64,000 bases of DNA from Gnetum montanum (Eukaryota; Streptophyta; Gnetopsida; Gnetales; Gnetaceae), in NCBI GenBank assembly GCA_015680685.1, contig MNCI01010021.1, positions 185,257 to 249,256 on the forward strand. The letters are read 5' to 3'. Positions 22,269 to 32,323 of this stretch are shown piece by piece. The notes below the pieces were generated by a model. It was not told the DNA's origin. It worked only from the letters and a program-made list of their open reading frames with translations, and searched no databases. Within the stretch, counting starts at the first letter, position 1. Every line of letters begins with the position of its first letter. A program made the position numbers and the translations under genes.

Positions 22269-25114
22269 ATGGCCCCTAAACGTGGACAACATAAAGGACC
22301 CTCTCAAGATGTGTCTAAGCGACCAAGGAGAGGTAGAGGCTAGGCGTCTCCTGGGTAACATGCAGAGTAGGAGGCACAATTGTTTAGCATCCATCAAGAG
22401 CCTCCTGCCACTATGCAGTCGAGACATGCAGAAGTAGGAGTTGCTAAAGTGCCTAAATAGGAACAACATTCATGTTGCCCCTGGAATGCATGCAGGCAAT
22501 CCATGAATGGTCCACGTCAGTAGCTGTGATTGTGGAATTAAACTTTGGACCTTTCACGGAGTTTGCTCCTGAGGCTGTTAGGGACCAACTCAAAGGGTCT
22601 CCATTATGGCCCATCCTCTTTGAAAGTGGTGCTTGGTACTTAGGAGAAACGTACCAATTTTGGCATAATAAAGAAGAAGGCACCACAGTTGACATTTTTG
22701 GTGTGTATGTAGATTTTTCCGCTAAGGCCATTTTGGAAGTGTTGAACCTTTCGAATACAGGGCCAAAAGTTGCTCACTTGTCCACTCGCTCCAATGCTAA
22801 TGCGCGAAGAATTTGGTTGGACAAGACGTACAGCAAAGAGGACAAGACATATAGGGAGTTGACATTGGAAGAAAGAATATATTTCAAAATTGGCACTTAT
22901 CACATCTTCCCCACGAAAGGATTAAACAGAATCTCAACATATGTGGCAAGAGGAAGTGCGATATTGATGGGCAAGATTAACGCTAACCTTCCCCATCTGT
23001 ATCTCATGGAGATCTTGAGGCGATTTGAAGAATGCAAGAGAGGGAAGTTCACGTTGCCCTTTTCTTGTCTCATTAGGAAGCTACGTAGGCATGCTGGAAT
23101 TCTGGGGTACACCAGTGATGTCCTCAGAAGAGCCCAAAATGCTTCGTTTGTTGAATTACTAAAGCCACCAACCCAAAGGAAGAGTGTTGGTGAGACACTG
23201 GAGCCAGAACAAGAATAGACGGTGAGGCCCATTGCAACTCCAACTACAGGGCCTAGCTAACTCCCAAGTATAGGGCCTAGTCAATAGTAAGGAGCAGGGC
23301 TTAGCACGAGCTAGCGAGACCAACCGTTACCACTGTTGCAGGATTATCGACCATCGATGAGCCATCTCAAGGCCATCGCTGAGACGGTTAGTTAAGGAAG
23401 TCGTGATGATGCTAATATCTTCCATGTCATCAACAACACCGTACAACCCACAGTTTCTATAGATCATGCATGGGGTAAAATGTCCATTCAAATAGGAGGA
23501 GGGGAGACACATTGGTCACAACAGATTTCAAGGAATGCTGCATCCTTTTAGGTGCAACTAGAGATTGGTGAAGGGGCCACAGTAGTGGTCATGCAACACC
23601 AAGATGTAGCAGGAGCCACAGAAGTGATCACAGATCACATCAAGGAATCCTTCAACATCCTTGTTATGCCACCAGTGGATTTCACAGGAGCACGCAATGC
23701 TAAAACTCTGGCTGGTCCCTCAATAACTCCTACGGAGCATGAGGATGTTCTTGATCAGTTGCTGCAAATAGGACAAGTAATGATGTCCTTGTTTAACATC
23801 CCACAAGATTTCATAGTGACACAATCAAACCTCATCTCCACCAAAGGAAAGCTGGTCATGGTAGAGATCAGGGCCGAGCATGCAGAGGCAGATTTGGCAA
23901 GACTCCAAGAAAGGCTCGTTACCCTACAAGTTGCACAACAGGACCCATCTCAATTCATTCTCGCTGACCAGCTGGACACTTTTAGGATAGAGTAGCTCAA
24001 TAAATTGTTGGTGGATAATAAAAGAGTCGTAGAGGAAAGGGAGAAGGCCGATTGGGATGTTCCAAGGCACAAGCGCAAACATACATTCATGCCAAAGCAC
24101 TCAAGGCCTTATAGGAAGAAAATAAATAGCTCACCACGGACAATATTTGGTTGACCACTGTAGAGAAATAGAAAAATGTTCTTAAAGAAAATTTTCAATA
24201 GTTATGAGAACAGTTGGTTAGGGTCAACCAAGACATGAATCGCTTGGCCAAAGAGAATTGAACCCTCTCAATGAAGGAGGTATGAGCAATCCATCAGAAG
24301 ATGGCCATTGAAATAAGCGCGTGGAAAAATGAGGCCAAGCAACATGAAAATTTAAAAGAGAATTTTAGAGACCAGATGGGGATGTATAAGCAAGTCATCA
24401 AGAAAGAGATCCATATGGCCAAGGTTGACATTAACACCTTCAGTGCTCAACACACTAATTGGCTAGCCATATTGGACACATATGCACTCGCTTACCAAGC
24501 AGAGCTCAAAAGCCAAGACCTGCAGATCCAAGATCTTACAGAGTACATGGAATTGGCAAACCTGCGATATGCCAACCTAGCCATGTTAATAGAAAGATGC
24601 ATGAGAACAGAGCTAGAGAAGCAGGTAGCTACCACCTATGCCAAATATGAAACAGAANAGATGCATGAGAACAGAGCTAGAGAAGCAGGTAGCTACCACC
24701 TATGCCAAATATGAAACAGAATTTTTGGAACATAAGAAAAAATTACAAAGGCTAGAAGTCACAAATTATGAATTGGAGGTGGTTAAGGCTAGCTACCAAG
24801 GGCAAAAAGATGTCACCGTAGACTTGGCTCAACGGCTTATAGATTACTAGGACTACAAGGATAAAGCTAGAGCATAAAAGGAGGAACAACAGCTATTTGT
24901 GGCCTAGTACATCAAAGCAAATCAGATGTTTCCACAGTGCCGACTCCATCAAACATTGGAGCATCAGCATGGACGGCACAAGATCCCCGAACCAAAGAGA
25001 AAAAACTCTAGGCACTCCTTCAGAGTCATCAAATCCCAAAACCTAGAGCATAAGACAAGGGGAAGTAATCCATGGAGGAGCCACCACCACCTAGAACCAC
25101 ATGAGTCCCAATAA
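22269..25114 (+). pseudogene. Third ORF of A: plant transposon-protein-like domain plus coiled coil
   Basis: The start MAPKRGQHKGPS at 22269 matches B's MAPKRILKGGPS. The best-preserved block (22472-23218) contains 'YLGETYQFWHNKEEG', 'LTLEERIYFKIGTYHIFPTK' and 'LPHLYLMEILRRFEECKRGK'. By pattern it resembles the 'putative plant transposon protein' domain (Pfam Transposase_32) common in extra ORFs of plant Ty3/gypsy elements. Downstream blocks (23552-23995, 24301-24850) are charged coiled coil; the C-terminus is basic. Stops and a frame break near 24658 disrupt it. Its function is unknown; 'env-like' is a positional label only, and no membrane segment is evident. Positions 21771-22268 are its presumed leader. 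Confidence 0.7.
24595..24721 (+). repeat. 63-bp exact duplication around a single N
   Basis: 24595-24657 and 24659-24721 are identical and separated by one ambiguous base at 24658. This looks like two contig ends joined without merging their overlap. The extra 64 bp shift the frame of the third ORF, which reads through if one copy is ignored. Confidence 0.9.
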
Positions 25115-25282
25115 AATTTTACAATTTTGAAATTTTGTGTTCGTGTCCCAATTTTTTTCTATTCAATTCTCCACTGTGGCATGAATAATTCCTAGTCAGT
25201 CAATAATCCCATACCTATCCACTATGTAATCAATGGGGCTTGTTCTCATTTTTTATGAATCAAGGACGAGTTTTCATTCAGT

Positions 25283-25292
25283 CATGGGGGTA
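25283..25292 (+). other. Polypurine tract of A
   Basis: CATGGGGGTA lies directly before the 3' LTR start TGATGAATC at 25293. The same CATGRGGGTA-TGA junction is found in B at 46111-46123 and, on the minus strand, in E at 63691-63701. Confidence 0.8.
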
Positions 25293-26156
25293 TGATGAAT
25301 CATAATTCATTAGGCTTCGATATCATGTACGCGATATCGTGGCCTAGCTAGCGATATCAGATACACGATATCATGACTCCTGTGCAGGCCTATAAATACA
25401 CATGTAGGCACAAGGAGTCAGGGAGTCAGTTAGTTAGTAGTTCATTTAGAAGTTAGTTTTCATTTTTAGACATTCTCAACCCTTTCTCCTAGTGCATGCC
25501 TGCAGTGTGATGATTGTAATTGTACAACACCTTTATTTGAGTGTGACGTACTTGGACATGCACATGATTGGAAATAAAGATCGAGATTACTTCGTCATTG
25601 CAGCATTCACTTAGTTTAATTATTTAATTATTATTCATTGCTTTCTTAATTAATACTTCTTTACCCTCAACTCCTATCCCTATTATTAAACGCGGAATGA
25701 GTACGACTTAATCACAAGCGTTTAAGTGTAACTACTTGGTATCCTAGTAGCGTACCTAGGATATGTGCTTGGTAATCCCAGTAGTACTTGTACATGAGGT
25801 CCAAGATGTGTACGGATGATTAAGAATCGGATGCTCATTGCACTTAGGCTAGTTTAGATTCTCTCCCCCCTATGTCCTATTAGCTTAACTCTCTCTCCCT
25901 TTTCCTCCTAGCTTAATTAAAGTTATTTTCTATTGCCTGTATGAGTAGCACTAGTTTAGGACTACATCATACACCTCACTCTGGACTAAACCATATATGA
26001 GAAAGCAAATACTAGTCCAGATGGGAAGACAGCGATCCACGATCAACGAGTAACTATCTAGATACCATAACTAGCCTATCTACAGAGTTCAACCAGATCG
26101 TGTGTGAAACACTCATATTTGTATGGTTTAGTGTAGGGGTACCTTGCCACTCATCA
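25293..26156 (+). repeat. 3' LTR of A
   Basis: Starts TGATGAATCATAATTC and ends GGTACCTTGCCACTCATCA. GATATC-type palindromes at 25317-25376 (GCGATATCGTGG, GCGATATCAG, CACGATATCATG) precede TATAAATA at 25391. One fewer palindrome is present than in the 5' LTR, and ~40 bp near 26025-26070 are extra. GAGGC at 26157-26161 is the right target duplication. Confidence 0.85.
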
Positions 26157-26240
26157 GAGGCCCATTGGATCTAAGGTTAAAACTATTCCACTCTAAAATT
26201 TTCAAGGTTCTCACACCAAATTTTTTAGGCACTATGCTAA

Positions 26241-26512
26241 AAGAAGGATCTTTGCTCAACTTCTTAGCTAAAAAAACTTAATTTTAATTTTTCCGTCAAT
26301 GTAGGGCTTTTCTCAAAACCTAGCATGTGGCCTACACCTACAACCAACAAAAGTTTGTTTTGGGTTTTCCTAAAATCCAGTGCTATACCTACAACTTGCA
26401 AATTGGTTTTTAGTTTTCTGAAAATTGAGCATATGACCTATAACCTATTTGGGCCTTGTTCCAACCTGCAAATTTGAGTTGGGCTTTTTCAAATCCTAGC
26501 TTGTGGCCTATA
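26241..26512 (+). repeat. Leader repeats of D, first part
   Basis: Degenerate ~60-bp units built on 'acctagcatgtggcctac', 'aacctgcaaattt' and 'ttgggctttttc' recur here and again at 31570-31990 beyond copia element F. They belong to the LTR or untranslated leader of D. CTATA at 26508-26512 is the left target duplication of F. Confidence 0.6.
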
Positions 26513-26698
26513 TGTTAGGAAACAAATCAAGAGAAAAAAACAAGAACAGGAAAAACAAGCATATATAGAACATACAAAGTTTTCATATTGCAATAACATC
26601 GCCTCTAATTCATGATCACACTAGAGTTTCATTATATATTTTGCAGATTATAGTTACAAGAGAGTTTTAGAACATTACATAAATATGCATCAAAAAAC

Positions 26699-26840
26699 CA
26701 TTTGTAACTAAAACAGCTGACCCTTCAACTTCTATAACAGTCAACCCTTCAATTTCTATAATGGCCAACCCTTCAACTTCCATAATGATTGATCCTTCAA
26801 CTTCTATAACGATCAACCCTTCAGCTTCTGGTACAATGTA
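26699..26840 (-). repeat. 24-bp minisatellite in the left LTR of F
   Basis: Five units of a 24-bp repeat based on ACCCTTCAACTTCTATAAC. The right LTR carries seven units at about 30081-30249. The unit is a multiple of three, so a repetitive VIEVEGS-like frame stays open on the minus strand; this is not taken as a gene. Confidence 0.85.
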
Positions 26841-26999
26841 ATAGTAGAAAACAAAAAATAGAATTTGGATCAATCATCACATAACTCCAACAATCTTCCA
26901 CTTGGAGACTAATCTAAGAAAAAAAATTCTTGTAACCTTGCTTTTCCCATGTACATCATCAACTCCTAATGCAGCGCCTCCTCATCACTAACCATGGAG

Positions 27000-29830
27000 G
27001 CTTGCTAAGGTCATGTAGAGCCTCAGCTTAGCAGTGGTAACCACCTTGATCAACATGTCTATAGGGTTCTTTGACCTAAGAATCTTCCTCAATAGTAATG
27101 TCCCATCATCTATTAATCCATGGATATGATGATATGTTAATTGAATGTGTTTAGATTTGGAATGAAAAATTGAATTTCTAGCTGAATGTATGACACTCTG
27201 ACTATCACTGAAAAGCTTGATGCTATTCTATGCCATACTTGAGGTTCTTTTTAGATGTCTCAAGAGCCACTTTACAACTTCTCAATGTTCCCTTGCTAGA
27301 TCAAACATGAACCTACTAATAGCTCCCATTGCATGTGCTATGTCAAGTGTGGTATAGATCATAGAATACATCAAACTTCCACCTGCTAAAGCATATGGTA
27401 TTCTGGACATCTGTTCACATTCTTCTTTTATCCTTGGTGACTGATTCTTATTGAGAATGAAGTGACTTTCCAATTGAGTGCATCTAGTCTTTGCATCCTG
27501 AATGCTGAACCTGCTAAGCACTTTCTCTATATACTTTTCCTAAGATAACTTGAGAGTCCTTTGAAATCTAGTTCTACTGATTCTCATTCCAAGTATCTAC
27601 TTGGATGATCCCAAGTCTTTCATCTCAAATTCCTTTGCTAGTTGTTGCTTTAATTTATCTATCTCCTATAAATAGGACCCTACAACTAGTATGTCATCAA
27701 CATACAAGAGCAAGATAATGTAGTAGTTATCAAACCTCCTTGTATAGCAACAATGATCCATCTCACATCTTGTGAAATCAACATTAAATATGAACTAATT
27801 AAATTTCTTGTACCACTGCCTAGGAGCTTGTTTCAATCCATACAAGCTTTTCTTCAACTTACACATTAGATTTTTTCTACCAACAACCTGAAAACCTTCT
27901 AGTTGAACCATGTAAATGTTCACATCAAGGTTATCATGCAAGAAAGTAGTTTTGACATCTAATTTTTCTAAATTCAAATCATCTAATTGAAGGTCCTTGA
28001 TTTATGAGATAGGCTATTGTGCTGATTGCATCTATCCAAAACATCTTTGGTAGTCCAGAAGATATCCTCATGCTTCTCGTGCTCTTATTCAAGGTCTTGT
28101 TCATTCTCTCAGCAACACCATTTTGCTCTAGTGTTCCAAGAACCATCTTAATCATTCTAATCCCATTCTCAGAATAGAAAGCTTTGAACTCTAGACTATC
28201 ATACTCCCCTCCATTATCGAACCTCAAACACTTGACTTTCAAACTAGTTTGGTTCTCCACTTCTGCCTTCCACCTTTTAAATGTGGAAAACACATCAAAT
28301 TTATTTTTAAGAAAATAAACCCACATCTTTCTAGTGGAATTATCAATAAATGTGACATAATAGCATGAGCCACCAATGGAACTCACTAGGGTTGGTTCCC
28401 ATACATTTGTATGTACTAGTTCCAACTTATCAGTCTTTGATGTTCTTCTAGCTTTTGAGAATTTGACTCTTTTCTACTCCCCATAAACACATCCTTTACA
28501 TAAACCAACATTAATAGACTTCAAGTCTAGTATCTCCCCTCTGAGGTAGCAACTTCATTACCTTTTCACTCATGTGACCCAACCTCCAATGCCACAATGT
28601 TGACATTGATTCTAAATCAACCACTGACACTATGTCTTTTGTTTCTAAAGTGGTGTACAATGTTTCCACCTTATTTTCCTAAGCAATAATCAAATTTCTT
28701 TAATTATTTTTTAGGATCCACCTACAAATACTGTACTATACCCTTCAACATCTATCTAACTCATAAAAATAAGGATTTTCTTTAAACTTGGAACATGTCT
28801 AACACACTATAACTCCAATTGCTTCCTGTAGGTAGTCTCTATATAAACATCACCCTTCCCCACAATGTTGAATGACTTATCATCTACAAGATAAACCTTT
28901 CCAAAATTCCCAACAACATAGTTACTAAATAGTTCTTTAGAAGGAGTAGAGTGAAATGACACACCTAAATCAAGAATCCAAGGTTCAATACCACTATCCA
29001 CACAACAAACTAGGGCATCAACAATTTCTTCAACAACTGCATTCGTTGAATCATTATGCTAATTTTTCCTTTCTTTCTTTGGTGTCATGCACTATTTTTT
29101 GAGGTGACCTTTCTGATCACAATTCCAATAGGTGACATTCTTGTGACCCTTGGATTGACTTCTTCCCTTGGACTTTGGTTTTCCATGGCCCTAATTCTAT
29201 CCCCACTAAAGACTTCTACCTTTACCTTCATTACTCAAGGTAGAACTCAAAGATCCACTTGACTCCCTTTTGCATATATCCTCACTAAGAATCAGATCTT
29301 GAACTTTGAACAACTTCAGTTTTTGATCTCTTGATGAACTACTAACTACAGTTACCATTACAGACCAGTTATCAAGTAGTGATGATAATAAGATCAATGC
29401 TTTGATCTCATCATTAAAGTCGATTTTCAAAAAACTCAACTAACTCATGATCACATTGAACTCATTGATGTGATCTATAACTGATGCACCTTCAAACATC
29501 CTTAGATTGAATCATCAACGAATCAAATATACCTTATTCAAGCCAAATGGCTTCTTGTACATATTTGATAAGGCCTTCATCAAACCCTAGGTAGTCTTTT
29601 CATTGACGATATTGAACGCAATGTTTCATGATAACGTCAAACGAATCACTCCAAGAGCCCAGTGATCTAACAATTCCCAATCCTCTTTGCTCATATGATC
29701 TAGCTTCTTCCCCAATAGCGTTTCATGCAACTTCTTCTGGTATAAATAATCTTCAATCTACATCTTCTAAAACCTGAAGTTCATCCCATCAAACTTGTTG
29801 ATCTTGAACGTCATCTCTCCCATTAATCCT
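27000..29830 (-). pseudogene. copia gag-pol of F with deletion
   Basis: On the minus strand, in order: gag (29206-29439 and upstream, 'LLSSLLDNWSVMVT'), protease (28807-29001, 'WILDLGVSFHSTPSKELF' with the expected DSG read as DLG), integrase core (27979-28425, 'FIDNSTRKMWVYFLKNKFDV', 'RFDNGGEYDSLEF' and 'LEQNGVAERMNKTL', so the D,D,E residues survive), then directly the middle of RT (27795-27977, 'KLDVKTTFLHDNLD', 'LKKSLYGLKQAPRQWY') and the RNase H side (27040-27521). The C-terminal part of integrase and the first part of RT are missing at about 27978. Stops and frameshifts elsewhere make it inactive. Confidence 0.85.
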
Positions 29831-30309
29831 TTACAAACCACGCTCTAATACCAATTTGTTAGAAAACAAATCAAGCAAAAAAAGAAAAAAAAAAGAAAAA
29901 AAAACAAGAATAGGAAAAAACAAGCACACATAGAACACCGAATTTTTGTGGTTTAACAAGATTGCCTCTTAATTCATGGCCACACTAGAGTTTCATTATA
30001 TATTTTGTAGATTATAGTTACAAGAGAGTTTTAAAATGTTACATAAATATGCATCAAGAAACCATCCATAATCGAAATGATTGACCCTTCAACTTCTGTA
30101 ATAGTCAACCCTTCAACTTCTATAATGACCAACTCTTCAACTTTTGTAATAGCTAACCCTTCAACTTCTGTAACAATCGACCCTTCAACTTTTGTAATGG
30201 CCAACTCTTTAACTTTTGTAACAGTTGACCCTTTAACTTATGGTACAATGTAACAGTAGAAAACCAAACTTAGAATTTGGATCAGTCACTACATAACTCC
30301 AAAACTATA

Positions 30310-30789
30310 ATCAACTTGCTCTATTTTAAATTTTTTTTGTCAAGGCTTCACCATAATCTAAGGAGGACCATGCCAACCTAGAGGTTGAGATCTTGGGAAA
30401 GTGGATGTATGGGGCCCCCAAGTTTAAGGTTTTATGGGGCCCCCAAGTTTGAGGTTTTATATGCTGCTATGGGAGCTCTAAGTATTAGGTTTTATATGCT
30501 AAGCATTTTCTCCCTATGACTATATAAGCATTTTAAAATCATCTATTTTGGTGGGGTCTAAAAAATGCGATATTCCAAAAATTCAAGATGCATACTCAAG
30601 AGCAACTCAATAAAATCTCTTTCCTCTATTGGACTCCAAAGTTTTATATGTTGTTATGGGACCCCCAAGGTTTCATGGGGCCTCACCTCTGGGGTGTGAA
30701 AAAGTATCATTTTATGATCATCTATATGATGCCAAATTCTTGGTTGCTAAAAATTTTGAATAGTGAAAAAGTAATCCTATATAGTGAAG
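30310..30789 (+). other. D leader, no ORF recognised
   Basis: Contains short direct repeats of GGGGCCCCCAAGTTTRAGG with TTTTATATGCT at about 30411-30500, recurring as 'gggacccccaaggttt' near 30658. No coding features are supported. Confidence 0.45.
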
Positions 30790-31135
30790 CAACTTTAGGA
30801 GTGATGTTGCTATCAATCCCTCTCTTCCCTGAGGTAGCACCCTTTCACTGCTACTTTGCGTGATGTCTTTATTGCTCCTTCTCATCATAGCGGTAGCACC
30901 CTGAGATAATAGCTTTTGGGATGATGTTGTTGTATCTCCCTCTTTGGATGGAGGTAGCATCCTTCCACTACTGCTTTGGGTGATGTCATTATTGCTCTCT
31001 TTATGCTTGGAGGTAGCACCTTGAGACAATAGCTTTTAGGATGATGATGTTGTGTCTCCCTCTTTGGAGGAAGGTAGCACCCTCCCATTACTATGCTACT
31101 TTGGGTGATGTCACTATGGCTCTGTGGGGGTGAAC
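30790..31135 (+). repeat. 120-bp tandem repeat, about 2.9 units
   Basis: Units start near 30830, 30950 and 31070 with GAGGTAGCACC-like words, and the last part of an earlier unit lies just before. The period is 120 bp, so minus-strand frames run through the repeat as a 40-residue unit (SQGAT...ITQSSSGRMLPPSKEG...). It sits in the leader of D. Internal tandem repeats are a known trait of Tat/Ogre elements and can seed satellites. Confidence 0.8.
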
Positions 31136-31569
31136 ATCTCAAATGTCAGATGTTCCTATAAACGATTCATAGCCATGGTAGTGTAAGGGTCCATGGTAGT
31201 CAAATCATGTCTATGTACCTAGTCATCCAAGGCTCTTGAAGATGCTATAAGTCACTTACAGTGACTAGAACCACCAAGGCAACATTGGTGTGGGTGTAGT
31301 TTCATGTTTGTTCTTGTCCAGCCTTACCCATGAACTCATATGTTTGTGAGAAAGTTAAAAGTGATGTTTCCCCTCTCCAACTTCATAATTTTGGTGGCCT
31401 ACTATGGTCGGAGATTGTTCTCATCACAAAATTTGGTAGCTCACCCTACCATTGGTTTGTGACCTACACTTTCAAGGTAGCCCATGGTACACCATGTTTG
31501 AAGAGGGACCAACATAGGAATATACACATTTGAAGGAGCACTACTTTACCCTAAAGAGTATCAAATAGG

Positions 31570-31990
31570 GTGTTGTACATTTTTTGGCTTGCCTAAAGCC
31601 TACAATGTGGCTTGCATATAGTTTTGCCATTTTTATTTTTCCCATTATAATTTGGTTTTTTTAAAACCTAGCACATAACTAGCCAAGAAACCTATAGTTT
31701 TTAATTTTACAAAATTAGGCTTAGGCCTTCCCAAAGGCCAGCGTGTGGCCTACAAACATATTGGTTGTTTTATCTTTCAAAATTTTGTGGTGGGTATTCA
31801 CCAAAGCATAGCATGTGAGTTGCAACCTATAGATTTTTGTTAGGTGTGCACAAAGACCCAGTGTGTGGATTGCAACTTGTAGAATTTTATTAGGCACTCT
31901 TCAAAACCCAGTGTATAAACTACAACCTGCAGATTTTTGTTGGATGGTTATAAAACCTAGTGTGTAGCCTATGGGCTATTCAAATTTTTT
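31570..31990 (+). repeat. Leader repeats of D, second part
   Basis: About seven degenerate units of 60-66 bp containing AACCCAGTGTGTGGCCTAC, AACCTGCAGATTTT and TTGTTGG words, the same family as 26241-26512. Positions 31136-31569 hold nothing recognised; 31991-32323 is AT-rich leader where a primer site for D was sought but not found. Confidence 0.6.
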
Positions 31991-32323
31991 TTCTTTTACA
32001 TTAAACTTTTTAGCTATAGTGTTACCACCATCCCTTGCATTATTAAAATACAAAAATTAATTTTCCTCCAATGTAATGCACAATGCTATCCTTGCTACTT
32101 GTAGTGCCCTTGTAGTTGTGGTTTATACAGAAATCCTTGCTTCCATTGCCACATTTTATTATTTCTTGACCATTTCCTCTTTAATAAATATTAAAGGGAA
32201 ATTTCTACTTTGCAATGGTTAAGGTTGAAATATTTCAGACGCTAAGACTCTCAGACACTGAGTAGTCTCATACACTACCAGTTCATATGCTAAGCCTTTT
32301 AGCCTATCATCCAATTTAACACT

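Larger units (their letters stand above)
16990..26156 (+). mobile_element. Element A: Athila-like Ty3/gypsy lacking pol
   Basis: A 9167-bp element flanked by GAGGC at 16985-16989 and 26157-26161. LTRs are 844 and 864 bp. Inside are a degenerate tRNA-Asp primer site, a gag pseudogene, a remnant of the integrase end, a spacer homologous to B's post-pol spacer, an internal promoter-like module and a third ORF, then a polypurine tract. Protease, RT, RNase H and most of integrase are absent relative to B. A could only have moved with enzymes supplied in trans, or lost pol after insertion. Confidence 0.85.
26513..30304 (-). mobile_element. Ty1/copia element F, internally deleted
   Basis: A 3792-bp minus-strand element flanked by CTATA at 26508-26512 and 30305-30309. 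LTRs are 26513-26892 (380 bp) and 29857-30304 (448 bp), starting TGTTAGRAAACAAATC on the + strand. A tRNA-iMet primer site (TGGTATTAGAGC) lies at 29842-29853 and a polypurine tract (CAAGTGGAAGAT) beside the left LTR. The interior holds a shortened gag-pol. Confidence 0.9.

Noticed and set aside
26699-26840. Possible CRISPR-like array (regular short repeats)
   Set aside because: The units are contiguous and degenerate without unique spacers, in a plant LTR; the 190-bp and 120-bp arrays are likewise tandem repeats.
26667-26873. Repetitive VIEVEGS frame on the minus strand
   Set aside because: It is the 24-bp LTR minisatellite of copia element F read in an open frame.
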